From Pseudorhizobium flavum (GTDB taxonomy: Bacteria > Pseudomonadota > Alphaproteobacteria > Rhizobiales > Rhizobiaceae): a stretch of 64,000 nt of DNA. A program made the translations under genes and the position numbers. Positions 18,412 to 27,500 of this stretch are shown here, in pieces. Each line of letters opens with the position of its first letter. The first letter of the stretch is position 1. Location of the stretch: NCBI RefSeq assembly GCF_902502825.2, contig NZ_LR723670.1, forward strand, positions 3,468,501 to 3,532,500, written 5' to 3'. The notes beneath the pieces were generated by a model that had not been told where the DNA came from, searched no databases, and saw nothing but the letters and a program-made list of their open reading frames with translations.

Positions 18412-18599
18412 GTCAGCACTTGTCCATTGTTCAGGTCGGGCGGCCGTGCCGCCGCAGGCACCGGATTATCCTGCCCGCAGCAAGGGGGCAAGCACAGGAG
18501 CCTCATGGGTACCTTGCGCCTCGCCGCTTGCCCATTGGCAAACTCAGTCCGGGCGCCGGCGGCAGTGAAAAATTTCTCAACACCATCGTCTTTTCCCTG

Positions 18600-18628
18600 T
18601 TGCATTCAAAAACGAGTTAGGCCATATA
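18600..18628 (+). promoter_or_regulatory. Sigma-70-type promoter of tRNA-Gly
   Basis: TTGCAT (18600-18605), a 17-base spacer and CATATA (18623-18628) form a housekeeping-like promoter. Transcription would start near 18635, about 55 bases before the mature tRNA. Confidence 0.4.
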
Positions 18629-18690
18629 CCGCCCGTCGCCGCCACACGGCGGCCCACGATCCACCCACTACCCCAGGATCGCGGATATGA

Positions 18691-18765
18691 GCGGGTGTAG
18701 CTCAGGGGTAGAGCACAACCTTGCCAAGGTTGGGGTCGAGCGTTCGAATCGCTTCACCCGCTCCA
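18691..18765 (+). tRNA. tRNA-Gly (GCC)
   Basis: A complete cloverleaf is visible: acceptor arm GCGGGTG pairing with CACCCGC, D arm AGCTC...GAGC, anticodon arm CAACC / GGTTG with loop TTGCCAA giving anticodon GCC, T loop TTCGAAT, discriminator T and an encoded CCA end. No integrase or duplicated 3' end follows, so there is no sign of use as an integration site. Confidence 0.97.
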
Positions 18766-18852
18766 TTTCTCTCTCCCAATGCCTGTTCCGACCAAGGCTG
18801 ACAACCTTCAGCAGTAGCGCGCGCGCTCGGTATCCTTGCAGTTATCCATCAA

Positions 18853-18902
18853 CGTCCCGCAGGCGCTCCGCCATGGTTACGGCGGTTCCGGCCTGCGGGA
18901 CG
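18853..18902. repeat. Long nested palindrome between tRNA-Gly and galM
   Basis: CGTCCCGCAGGC (18853-18864) and GCCTGCGGGACG (18891-18902) are perfect 12-base inverted repeats. Inside them CCGCC (18868-18872) and GGCGG (18881-18885) form a second stem. It starts 12 bases after the galM stop. No T-run flanks either side, so it is not a standard terminator. It resembles the size and nesting of rhizobial intergenic palindromic repeats (RIME-like), but no second copy was noticed in this window. Confidence 0.55.
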
Positions 18903-18914
18903 CCGAAGGCGGCT

Positions 18915-19928
18915 TCAGTTCTTCATGAAGACGTAATCCGTCTCCTGGCGCAGCACTTCGCCTGGCCGCAGGATCGCGCCTGGGAAGCCGGTGTGGTTCA
19001 CCGCATCCGGCCAACCCTGCGTTTCGAGGCAGAAGCCTGCAAAGGCCGGATACTGACGGCCTTCGAGGCCAGGGGTCGGCACTCTCAGCTTGTAGCCCGA
19101 ATAAAACTGGATGCCGGGCTCCGTGGTGCGGACTTCCAGCGAGACGCCGGAATTGACGCTGCGGGCAAGCGCCACGGAGCGCTTCGCCGCCCGCTCCTCC
19201 GAAAGGCAGAAGTTGTGGTCGAAGAGGAGACGCTCGCCGTTCTGCAACCGGTCCATCGGGCCCATGACCCGCAGGTCGTAGGGGGTACCCTCGACAGCCG
19301 TCAGGTTTCCCGTCGGACACTGCCGCTCGTCGACCTCCAGAATGTGGTCGGCTGCAATCATGATGTCGTGGCCGAGCGCCGTCTCCGCGCCGTCGAGATT
19401 GAAGTAGCTGTGCTGGCAGATGTTGCAGGGTGTCGGCTGGTCGGCCCAGGACTCGTAGAGCACGCGGAGCACACCATCGGCGGCAAGGTGGTAGGTGGCG
19501 GTAATGGTGCAGTTGCCCGGATACCCCGCCCGGCCATCGGGATCGGTGATCCGCAACACGACCCGGTCTGCCGCAAGGTCTGCGATGTCCCAGAGCCGCT
19601 TCGCGATTCCGTCGCTGCCGCCGTGGAGATGGGTGACGCCATTCTCGTTGAGCTCCAACTGGTGAAGCTTGCCGTCCAGCCTGAAACGGCCCCCCGTAAT
19701 GCGGTTGGCGACGCGACCGGGCGTTGCCCCGAAATAGGGGGAGTAGCGGGGATAGTCGTCGAAGTTCTCGAAGCCGAGCACCAGCGGCGGCTTGTGACCC
19801 TCCATGCGCAGGTCCTGGATCACCGCCCCCCACGTCAGGATGGAAGCCGTGAGACCACCGCCGGAAATCCGCAGACGATGGACCGTCTCGCCCCGTGACG
19901 TTTTGCCGAAGACTTCCTGCTCTGCCAT
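18915..19928 (-). CDS. galM: Aldose 1-epimerase (galactose mutarotase)
   Basis: This 337-residue beta-sandwich enzyme interconverts alpha and beta anomers of hexoses. Key motifs are FGATPGRVANRITGGRF (sugar-contacting Arg/Asn), THLHGG (His), CQHSYFNLDG (catalytic acid His) and FCLETQGWPDAVNH (catalytic base Glu). The ATG at 19928 was selected because GGGAGGGTGCA precedes it; the open frame runs further upstream without family similarity. It appears monocistronic, following the VWA gene in the same direction with a 62-base gap. Confidence 0.93.
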   Translation of the reverse strand: MAEQEVFGKTSRGETVHRLRISGGGLTASILTWGAVIQDLRMEGHKPPLVLGFENFDDYPRYSPYFGATPGRVANRITGGRFRLDGKLHQLELNENGVTHLHGGSDGIAKRLWDIADLAADRVVLRITDPDGRAGYPGNCTITATYHLAADGVLRVLYESWADQPTPCNICQHSYFNLDGAETALGHDIMIAADHILEVDERQCPTGNLTAVEGTPYDLRVMGPMDRLQNGERLLFDHNFCLSEERAAKRSVALARSVNSGVSLEVRTTEPGIQFYSGYKLRVPTPGLEGRQYPAFAGFCLETQGWPDAVNHTGFPGAILRPGEVLRQETDYVFMKN

Positions 19929-19990
19929 TGCACCCTCCCGGTCAGCGCCGCAGAACCTGATCGATTCAGGCGGATGATGCAACGACAAAG

Positions 19991-21172
19991 CTAGCGGCTG
20001 AGGACCCGCGTAACCTGCTCTAGGCCGCCGAGGGTGAGCGGGTACATCCGCTCCGACAGTATGTGGCGCATCATCGCGATAGACTGCACGTAGCTCCAGT
20101 GCGCTTCCGGTACCGGATTGATCCAAGCGAAGCGGTGGAAGTGTGCGGTGATGCGGCGAATCCAGGCTTCTCCCGGTTCCTTGTTCCAGTGCTCCACGGA
20201 ACCACCCGGATGGCTGATCTCGTAGGGGCTCATCGATGCGTCCCCAACGAAGATCACCCGGTAGTCGCTGCCGAACCCGTTGATGATCGCTTCGGTGGGC
20301 AGTCGTTCCGATCGCCGGCCATTGTTCTTCCAGACGCTCTCGTAGAGGCAGTTGTGGAAATAGAAATGCTCCAGATGGCGAAATTCGCTGCGGACGGCGG
20401 AGAAAAGCTCCTCTACCTCCCGCACATGGTCGTCCATCGAGCCTCCGACATCGAAGAACATCAAGAGCTTGACGGCATTGCGGCGCTCCGGTCGCGTCTG
20501 CACGTCGAGATATCCGTGTTCCGCTGTGGAGCGGATTGTCCCCTGCAGGTCAAACTCCTCCGCCGCACCTTCCCGCACCCATCGCCGCAGCCGGCGAAGG
20601 GCGATCTTGATGTTACGCGTGCCGAGTTCCACCGTGTCGTCGAGATCGGAAAATTCCCGCTTGTCCCAGACCTTGACGGCGCGCCGATGCCGCGACCCTT
20701 CCTGCCCGATACGGACGCCCTCGGGATTGTAGCCATAGGCGCCGAAGGGCGAAGTGCCGGCAGTTCCGATCCACTTCGATCCGCCCTGATGGCGGCCCTT
20801 CTGTTCCTCCAGCCGCTTGCGGAGCGTTTCCATCAGCTTCTCAAAACCGCCGAGCGTCTCGATGAGCCGCTTCTCCTCCTCCGTCAGGTGCTTTTCCGCG
20901 AGCCTGCGCAGCCACTCCTCGGGAAGTTCGCTCGCCTCCACTCCGGCCTCTCCCGATACCGCCTGCAGCCCGCGGAAATGCGACGCGAAGACCCGATCGA
21001 ACCGATCGATGTGTCGCTCGTCCTTTACCAGGCAGGTGCGCGCGAGAAAGTAGAAGGCGTCGACATCGAAATCCGCCAGGCCCTGCTTCATCCCCTCGAT
21101 GAGGCTCAGGTATTCGCGTAGCGTGACGGGCACCTTTTCCGCCTTCAGCTGCAGGAAAAACGAAAGCAGCAT
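19991..21172 (-). CDS. VWA (CoxE-like) domain protein
   Basis: This 393-residue CoxE/VWA-type protein has a helical N-terminal part (residues 1-150, with LSFFLQLKAEKVPVTLREYLSL at the start) and a C-terminal von Willebrand A-like domain (from about 225) containing KLLMFFDVGGSM. The canonical metal-ion site is DxSxS; here the first serine is glycine (DVGGSM). Such proteins work with MoxR AAA+ ATPases as chaperone or metal-insertion machines, and a MoxR ATPase is encoded close by at 22279-23118. The gene starts directly after the metA stop. The role is inferred from that pairing. Confidence 0.82.
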   Translation of the reverse strand: MLLSFFLQLKAEKVPVTLREYLSLIEGMKQGLADFDVDAFYFLARTCLVKDERHIDRFDRVFASHFRGLQAVSGEAGVEASELPEEWLRRLAEKHLTEEEKRLIETLGGFEKLMETLRKRLEEQKGRHQGGSKWIGTAGTSPFGAYGYNPEGVRIGQEGSRHRRAVKVWDKREFSDLDDTVELGTRNIKIALRRLRRWVREGAAEEFDLQGTIRSTAEHGYLDVQTRPERRNAVKLLMFFDVGGSMDDHVREVEELFSAVRSEFRHLEHFYFHNCLYESVWKNNGRRSERLPTEAIINGFGSDYRVIFVGDASMSPYEISHPGGSVEHWNKEPGEAWIRRITAHFHRFAWINPVPEAHWSYVQSIAMMRHILSERMYPLTLGGLEQVTRVLSR

Positions 21173-21173
21173 T

Positions 21174-22094
21174 CTACTCGGTCCCGATCCGCTCCAGGTC
21201 GTAATGGGTGGTCTGGTAGATCTCGTTGATCCAGTTGCCGAACAGGAGATGCGCATGGCTGCGCCAGCGGTTCTGCGGCGGCAGCGTCACGTCATTGTGC
21301 GGAAAGTAGTCATGCGGCATCTTGATAGGCACGCCCGCATTGACGTCGCGGAAGTACTCCTCCGCCAGCGACGTGGAATCATACTCCACGTGATTGAACA
21401 TGTAGAGGCGGCGGCCTTTCGCTTCCTCGACGAGGCAGACGCCCATCTCCTCCGATTCCATCAGGATCCTGAGGTCCGGGATCTTGTCGATGTCCTCGCG
21501 CCGAACCTCCGTCCAGCGCGACACCGGCACCTGGAAGTCGTCCGAGAAGCCGGTCAGGTAGACGGACGACGGGCAGAGATTGCGGTGGCGGTAGACCCCG
21601 AACGCCTTCTCCTTCAACTCGTGCTTCGGCACGCCATGGAAGTGGTAGATCGCCGCCATTGCGCCCCAGCAGACATTCATCGTCGAATGGACATTGGTGG
21701 TTGTCCAGTCGAGGATCTGCTGCATCTCGTCCCAGTAGGTCACGCTCTCGAAGGGCAGCGTCTCGACCGGCGCACCGGTGATGATGAAGCCGTCGAACTT
21801 CCGATGCTTCACCTCGTCCCAGGTATCGTAGAACGAGAGCAGGTGCTCCTCCGACGTGTTCTTCGCCTTGTGGCCACCGATCCTCACCAGCGACAGCTCC
21901 ACCTGAAGCGGCGTGGCTCCGACGAGGCGCGCCATCTGAAGCTCGGTCTTGATCTTGTTCGGCATGAGGTTGAGGAGCCCGATCTGCAACGGCCGGATGT
22001 CCTGCCGCACCGCCACCGTCTCTGTCATCACCCGCACGCCCTCCTGCACGAGGGTTTCGAAGGCGGGCAGCGTATCGGGGATCTTGATCGGCAT
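21174..22094 (-). CDS. metAA: Homoserine O-acetyltransferase (MetA fold)
   Basis: This 306-residue MetA-family acyltransferase carries out the first committed step of methionine synthesis. Catalytic Cys142 ([11 protein letters not shown]) and the His/Glu pair in MFNHVEYD are present. Residue 111 is glutamate (TGAPVE); in this family Glu111 is associated with acetyl-CoA use and Gly111 with succinyl-CoA, so this enzyme is predicted to make O-acetylhomoserine. The ATG at 22094 ([15 protein letters not shown]) matches the family start; a further ATG six codons upstream is less likely. A SAM-II riboswitch lies in its leader. It sits between a MoxR-type and a VWA gene, all transcribed the same way. 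Confidence 0.95.
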   Translation of the reverse strand: MPIKIPDTLPAFETLVQEGVRVMTETVAVRQDIRPLQIGLLNLMPNKIKTELQMARLVGATPLQVELSLVRIGGHKAKNTSEEHLLSFYDTWDEVKHRKFDGFIITGAPVETLPFESVTYWDEMQQILDWTTTNVHSTMNVCWGAMAAIYHFHGVPKHELKEKAFGVYRHRNLCPSSVYLTGFSDDFQVPVSRWTEVRREDIDKIPDLRILMESEEMGVCLVEEAKGRRLYMFNHVEYDSTSLAEEYFRDVNAGVPIKMPHDYFPHNDVTLPPQNRWRSHAHLLFGNWINEIYQTTHYDLERIGTE

Positions 22095-22162
22095 CGCACA
22101 CTCACAAAACAAAAGCCGGCGGCGACAAATCGCAACCGGCGCGTCAAAGTGAACTTCGCGCG

Positions 22163-22219
22163 GCCCTTTAGCGACTTGTTTAACGTGGCTGCAAGCCGGC
22201 CGGCCAAATCACCACGAAG
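22163..22219 (-). promoter_or_regulatory. SAM-II riboswitch of metA
   Basis: The minus-strand leader contains the SAM-II core: CGTGGTGATTTGGCCGG, then GGCTTGCAGCCACGTTAAA and AAGTCGCTAAAGGG. CGTGG pairs with CCACG for stem P1, and the GCTAAA block forms the pseudoknot side, as in the metA motif of Agrobacterium. It lies about 70 bases upstream of the ATG. Binding of S-adenosylmethionine is expected to hide the ribosome binding site and lower MetA synthesis. Confidence 0.93.
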
Positions 22220-22278
22220 TGCAGTCTAAATAGGCTCTTCTTCCCCTCAGGTCAATTGCAGCCGCCGATGCCGGGGGG

Positions 22279-23118
<840 letters not shown>

Positions 23119-23218
23119 GAGGAGACCTGTAGGGAATTTTGGCGGCAACCTAAAAGCTCGGCCGAACCGGTGCAAGCCGCTTTCCCTTGCCTGTCGGTCT
23201 GGGCTATGGACATCGCCA

Positions 23219-23869
23219 ATGACCAAGTCCACGTTCACGATCCTCCTCGGAGGCGAGCTCACCCTTACGGAGCGGCTGCGCGAAGCGCTCGAAGGAAGCC
23301 GCTTCATCGCGGCCGACGGCGGCATGCGCCATGCCGCAACCCTCGGCATCGAGCCCGAGCTCTGGGTCGGTGATTTCGACTCGACACCGCCCGGGCTGAT
23401 CGAGGCGCAGTCCGCAGTTCCGCGGCAGCCCTACCCCGCAGCAAAGAACGAGACGGATGGAGAGATCGCAACCGCGGAGGCGCTCGACCGGGGTGCCGAG
23501 CGCCTGGTGCTCGCTGGCGCGCTCGGCGGCGAGCGAAGCGACCACGCCCTGCAGCATGTCTTTCACGCCCTCAGCCTGGCCGACCGTGGCGTTGAAGTGC
23601 TTCTGACCTCCGGCGCCGAAGAGGCCGTCCCCCTGCTTCCCGGACGCCGCCTTCTGGACCTGCCGGCAGGCTCGCTGTTCTCTGTCATCGGTTTTTCCGA
23701 ACTGGAAGGCCTCGACATCCTCAACGCACGTTATCCGCTCGAGAACTTCTTCTTGCCCTTCGGCTCGTCGCGGACGATTTCCAATGTGGCAGAGGGCCCG
23801 GTGGCCTTCTCGCTGAAGCGCGGGAAGGCGATGATCTTTGCCCGCCCCTACGATCTGACAGGAGCCTGA
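23219..23869 (+). CDS. thiN: Thiamine pyrophosphokinase
   Basis: This 216-residue enzyme converts thiamine to thiamine pyrophosphate with ATP. Motifs are AADGGMRHA (nucleotide site), ELWVGDFDS, KNETDGEIA and GALGGERSDHALQH, followed by the C-terminal beta-barrel. The ATG at 23219 is chosen because family similarity begins at TILLGGELT; the frame runs upstream into the moxR spacer. It forms an apparent unit with the ABC-F gene two bases downstream, and a thiamine ABC transporter lies 2.6 kb further on. Confidence 0.92.
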   Translation: MTKSTFTILLGGELTLTERLREALEGSRFIAADGGMRHAATLGIEPELWVGDFDSTPPGLIEAQSAVPRQPYPAAKNETDGEIATAEALDRGAERLVLAGALGGERSDHALQHVFHALSLADRGVEVLLTSGAEEAVPLLPGRRLLDLPAGSLFSVIGFSELEGLDILNARYPLENFFLPFGSSRTISNVAEGPVAFSLKRGKAMIFARPYDLTGA

Positions 23870-23870
23870 C

Positions 23871-25694
23871 GTGGCACCTCCCATCCTCAAACTCGACGAC
23901 ATCTTCCTGAGCTTCGGGGGCACGCCCCTTCTGGCCGGCGCGGGACTGCAGGTGGAGCCGGGCGACCGCATCTGCCTGGTCGGCCGCAACGGATCCGGCA
24001 AGTCAACCCTGATGAAGATCGCGGCCGGTCTGTTCGAGCCGCAGTCCGGCGACGTCTTCCGACATCCGGGTGCCACCATACGATACCTGGAGCAGGCGCC
24101 GGATTTTGGAGATTACCGGACGGTACAGGCCTATGCCGAAGCGGGCCTCGGTCCAGGTGACGATCCCTATCGCGTCACCTACCTCCTGGAGCATCTCGGC
24201 CTAAGCGGCGAAGAGGATCCGAACCGGCTGTCGGGAGGCGAGGCCCGGCGGGCGGCGCTTGCCCGCGTCATGGCGCCGGAACCGGACATCCTGATGCTGG
24301 ACGAACCGACCAACCATCTCGACCTGCCAACGATCGAATGGCTGGAGGAGGAACTGAGGAAGACGCGGAGCGCGCTCGTCCTCATCTCGCACGACCGGCG
24401 ATTCCTTGAGAAAGTATCGACGGCGACGGTTTGGCTCGATCGCGGCACGTCGCGACGCCTCGACCGCGGATTTTCTCATTTCGAGGCCTGGCGCGACGAG
24501 GTCCTGGCGGCAGAGGAACTGGAGCAGCACAAGCTGGGCAAGGCGATCGAGCGCGAGGAGCACTGGCTGCGCTACGGCGTGACGGCCCGGCGCAAGCGCA
24601 ACATGCGCCGGCTGGGGGAACTGCAGACGATGCGCGCCGCCTATCGCGGTCACAAAGGTCCGCAAGGGTCAGTCCAGGCGGCGGCATCGGAAGGTCGGGA
24701 ATCCGGAAAGCTGGTGATCGAGGCAGAAGCGATCACCAAGAGGTATGGAGACCGGCTTATCGTCGCGCCCTTCTCCATCCGCGTACACCGGGGCGACAGG
24801 ATAGGCCTTGTGGGACCCAACGGTGCCGGAAAGACGACGCTGTTGAAGATGCTGACGGGGCAGCTCGATCCAGATTCGGGCATGGTGCGGCTCGGGACAA
24901 ATCTCGAAATCGCCACGCTGGACCAGAAGCGAGAGGACCTCGATCCCGACGACACGCTTTCCCACTACCTCACCGACGGACGCGGCGAAACGCTTCTCGT
25001 CAATGGCGAGCAGCGTCACGTCGCGGGCTACATGAAGGATTTCCTGTTCCAGCCCGAGCAGATCCGCACGCCGATCAAGAACCTTTCCGGCGGCGAGCGG
25101 GCGCGGCTGATCCTGGCACGCATCATGGCGAGGCCGTCCAACCTGCTGATCCTCGATGAGCCGACCAACGATCTCGACATCGAGACACTGGATCTGCTGC
25201 AGGAGATCGTCGCCGGCTACAACGGCACTGTCATTCTGGTCAGCCACGACCGCGACTTCCTCGACCGGACGGTCACCTCGACCATAGCACCCGCGGATCC
25301 GGAAGCGCCGGACGGGCGCTGGATCGAATATGCAGGCGGGTACTCCGACATGCTGGCACAACGCCGCGGCGTACAGGAGGAACGGCGGCGTTCCGAACGC
25401 CAGGCAAGGGAGAGGACGGAGACTTCGGCGCCGGCCGCTGAGGTGCCGAAAAACCGCGGCAAGCTGTCCTTCAAGCAGAAGTTCGCGCTGGAGAACCTTC
25501 CGAAGGACATCGCCAAGGCCGAGGCCGAGGTTGCCGCCCGGGAGAAGCGAATGGCGGATCCCGACCTTTTCACGAAAGATCCGGCAGCCTTCACCGCGCT
25601 GGCTTCTGAACTGGAGGCGCTACGCAAGCGGCTCGCAGAGATGGAGGAGGAATGGTTCGAGCTTGAAATGCTGCGCGAGGAGTTGGAGGGCTGA
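23871..25694 (+). CDS. ABC-F family ATPase (Uup-like)
   Basis: This 607-residue soluble tandem ATPase has two ABC domains: Walker A LVGRNGSGKST (near residue 35) with signature LSGGEARRAAL, and LVGPNGAGKTT (about 318) with signature LSGGERARLIL. Each is followed by a DEPTN Walker B. A charged linker joins them, and a C-terminal coiled coil of about 80 residues (LPKDIAKAEAEVAAREKRM ... RLAEMEEEWFELEML) is typical of Uup. ABC-F proteins act on the ribosome or structured DNA rather than as transporters. The start is GTG at 23871, with AGGAG just inside the end of thiN. Confidence 0.9.
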   Translation: MAPPILKLDDIFLSFGGTPLLAGAGLQVEPGDRICLVGRNGSGKSTLMKIAAGLFEPQSGDVFRHPGATIRYLEQAPDFGDYRTVQAYAEAGLGPGDDPYRVTYLLEHLGLSGEEDPNRLSGGEARRAALARVMAPEPDILMLDEPTNHLDLPTIEWLEEELRKTRSALVLISHDRRFLEKVSTATVWLDRGTSRRLDRGFSHFEAWRDEVLAAEELEQHKLGKAIEREEHWLRYGVTARRKRNMRRLGELQTMRAAYRGHKGPQGSVQAAASEGRESGKLVIEAEAITKRYGDRLIVAPFSIRVHRGDRIGLVGPNGAGKTTLLKMLTGQLDPDSGMVRLGTNLEIATLDQKREDLDPDDTLSHYLTDGRGETLLVNGEQRHVAGYMKDFLFQPEQIRTPIKNLSGGERARLILARIMARPSNLLILDEPTNDLDIETLDLLQEIVAGYNGTVILVSHDRDFLDRTVTSTIAPADPEAPDGRWIEYAGGYSDMLAQRRGVQEERRRSERQARERTETSAPAAEVPKNRGKLSFKQKFALENLPKDIAKAEAEVAAREKRMADPDLFTKDPAAFTALASELEALRKRLAEMEEEWFELEMLREELEG

Positions 25695-25751
25695 CGTTAA
25701 CCATCTGTTATCCATGAAACCCACTCGAAACCCGTCAACCTGTCACAATGC

Positions 25752-25776
25752 GGAACAATGACGGCAGGTGGTCGTT
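25752..25776 (+). promoter_or_regulatory. EcfG/RpoE2-type general stress promoter
   Basis: GGAAC (25752-25756), 16 bases and CGTT (25773-25776) exactly fit the alphaproteobacterial general stress sigma consensus. Initiation near 25783 leaves about 60 bases before the response-regulator ATG at 25846. Confidence 0.75.
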
Positions 25777-25845
25777 CGGGTGGCAGTATCGATGCGGCAC
25801 GGCCGGGATCGGTACGAAGCGGCACCGAACCATCAGGAGCATCCG

Positions 25846-26295
25846 ATGCTGACAAGTGTAACGAGTGGTTGGCAGACCCCGGTCTCTGAGGAACATCGCG
25901 TCCTGATCGTGGAAGACGAGTTTCTCATCGCCTTGGACGTGGCCGATACGGTCGAAGCCATGGGCTTGAAGGTCGCCGGCCTCGCCAATGGCCGCAACCC
26001 CGCTCTCGCACTCGCCCAGTCTGCAGACATTGCCCTTGTCGATGTCAATCTGGCTGACGGCAAGACTGGACCGTCAATAGGCCGCGAGCTTGCCGAGAAA
26101 TATGGCGTTGCCGTCATCTTCATGACTGCCAATCCTGAAGAGATCGAAGCCGGCAGCTATGGACCGCTCGGGGTGCTGACGAAGCCGGTAATGCCGCATG
26201 TGATCGAGCAGACGATCGGCTATATCCTTGCAGGCCGAACGGGAGGTTATGCCGAGCTCCCGCGCGAGCTTCGCGTCCTTCAAAGCGCCCACTGA
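25846..26295 (+). CDS. Single-domain response regulator
   Basis: This 149-residue protein is a receiver domain only (residues about 17-130) with a short leader and tail. The acidic pair in VEDEF, phospho-acceptor Asp66 (ALVDVNLAD), Thr in FMTANPEE and Lys in LTKPV are all present. Without an output domain it should act by protein contact or as a phosphate sink. The ATG at 25846 follows AGGAGCATCCG. An EcfG-type promoter lies upstream, so induction in the general stress response is expected; receiver-only proteins are known as modulators of that pathway in alphaproteobacteria. Confidence 0.85.
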   Translation: MLTSVTSGWQTPVSEEHRVLIVEDEFLIALDVADTVEAMGLKVAGLANGRNPALALAQSADIALVDVNLADGKTGPSIGRELAEKYGVAVIFMTANPEEIEAGSYGPLGVLTKPVMPHVIEQTIGYILAGRTGGYAELPRELRVLQSAH

Positions 26296-26357
26296 CGCTC
26301 ATTGAGCAACCATGGACGGCGCTTGCCAAGCGCCGGATCGATCGCTACATCTCTGAC

Positions 26358-26445
26358 CGATCTAACGGGGTGCCACTTCGTGGCTGAGAGGCTTTCGCCA
26401 ACCCGCAGAACCTGATCCGGTTAACACCGGCGGAGGGATTAGACG
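26358..26445 (+). promoter_or_regulatory. TPP riboswitch (THI element)
   Basis: The conserved THI-box pieces appear in order: ACGGGGTGCC, GGCTGAGAG, ACCC, then GAACCTGATCCGGTTAACA and CCGGCGGAGGGA. It ends about 45 bases before thiB and should repress thiBPQ when thiamine pyrophosphate is abundant. Confidence 0.95.
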
Positions 26446-26489
26446 GCGTCCATCAGCCCCTCGTCCTTTCTGCCAAAGAGGAGGCATTG

Positions 26490-27494
26490 ATGCGGCTCTC
26501 GGCACTTTCGCTTATCATCGCGGCGATGACCGCTTCGACGCCGGCCATGGCTCAGGAGCGCAGCCTGACCGTCTACACCTATGAGAGCTTCACCGCCGAG
26601 TGGGGGCCGGGGCCAAGGGTCAAGGAAGAGTTCGAGAAATCATGCGCCTGCCGCGTCAACTTCGTGGCGGTCGCGGATGGCGTCGCACTTCTTTCGCGGT
26701 TGAAGCTGGAAGGCGAGAATAACGAAGCTGACATCGTTCTCGGTCTCGACACCAATCTTGCCTATGAAGCCAAGGCCACTGGCCTGTTCGAAAGGCATGG
26801 ACTGGATACAAGTCCCATCAGCGTGCCGGGCGGGTACGGGGACGACGTCTTCATCCCCTATGACTACGGACATTTCGCCATCATATACGACACGCAATCG
26901 GTCGACAGGCCGCCGGCCAGCCTGAAGGATCTGGTCGAGGGCGACCCTTCAGAAAAGATCGTCATCCAGGATCCGAGAACCTCCACCCCAGGCCTTGGCC
27001 TGCTTTTGTGGATGAAGTCGGTTTACGGCGAGGAGGCCGAAGCGGCGTGGGCAAAGCTTCGTCGACGCATCCTGACGGTCACGCCGGGTTGGTCGGAAGC
27101 CTACGGATTGTTCACCAAGGGAGAGGTCCCCATAGTTCTCTCCTATACCACCTCCCCTGCCTATCACATGGTGGCCGAAGATATTGATCGCTACCAGGCA
27201 GCGCCCTTCTCGGAAGGCCATTATATCCAGATCGAGGTCGCAGGTCTGTTGCGGACATCGGAGAACAAGGACCTGGCGCGCCAGTTTCTCGAATTCATGA
27301 TGTCACCGGCCTTCCAAGACATCATACCGACCACCAACTGGATGATGCCGGCCGCTCAGACGAGCGAGCCCTTGCCGGAAGCGTTCGACCGCCTCGTCCA
27401 GCCGGAAAAGACCTTCCTCATGGACTCTGCGGACGTGGCGAGAAACCGGCAGGCCTGGATCGATGAGTGGCTGGCGGCGATGAGCGGACGCTAA
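26490..27494 (+). CDS. thiB: Thiamine ABC transporter, substrate-binding protein
   Basis: This 334-residue periplasmic binding protein for thiamine and its phosphates has a signal peptide at residues 1 to about 22 (ending TPAMAQ). The mature body starts [27 protein letters not shown], typical of ThiB, with later [14 protein letters not shown] and [29 protein letters not shown] for ligand binding. AGGAGG at 26479-26484 is five bases from the ATG at 26490 and only two from a TTG at 26487, so ATG is the start. It is the first gene of thiBPQ behind a TPP riboswitch. Confidence 0.95.
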   Translation: MRLSALSLIIAAMTASTPAMAQERSLTVYTYESFTAEWGPGPRVKEEFEKSCACRVNFVAVADGVALLSRLKLEGENNEADIVLGLDTNLAYEAKATGLFERHGLDTSPISVPGGYGDDVFIPYDYGHFAIIYDTQSVDRPPASLKDLVEGDPSEKIVIQDPRTSTPGLGLLLWMKSVYGEEAEAAWAKLRRRILTVTPGWSEAYGLFTKGEVPIVLSYTTSPAYHMVAEDIDRYQAAPFSEGHYIQIEVAGLLRTSENKDLARQFLEFMMSPAFQDIIPTTNWMMPAAQTSEPLPEAFDRLVQPEKTFLMDSADVARNRQAWIDEWLAAMSGR

Positions 27495-27500
27495 AGCTCG

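Noticed and set aside
18691..18765. tRNA-Gly as an integration site for a mobile element
   Set aside because: No integrase, no duplicated tRNA 3' end and no change in gene content follow.
25696..25712. TTAACCATCTGTTAT as a CtrA box upstream of the response regulator
   Set aside because: The second half is TTAT instead of TTAA, and it overlaps the end of the ABC-F gene. It is too weak next to the perfect box at 11581.
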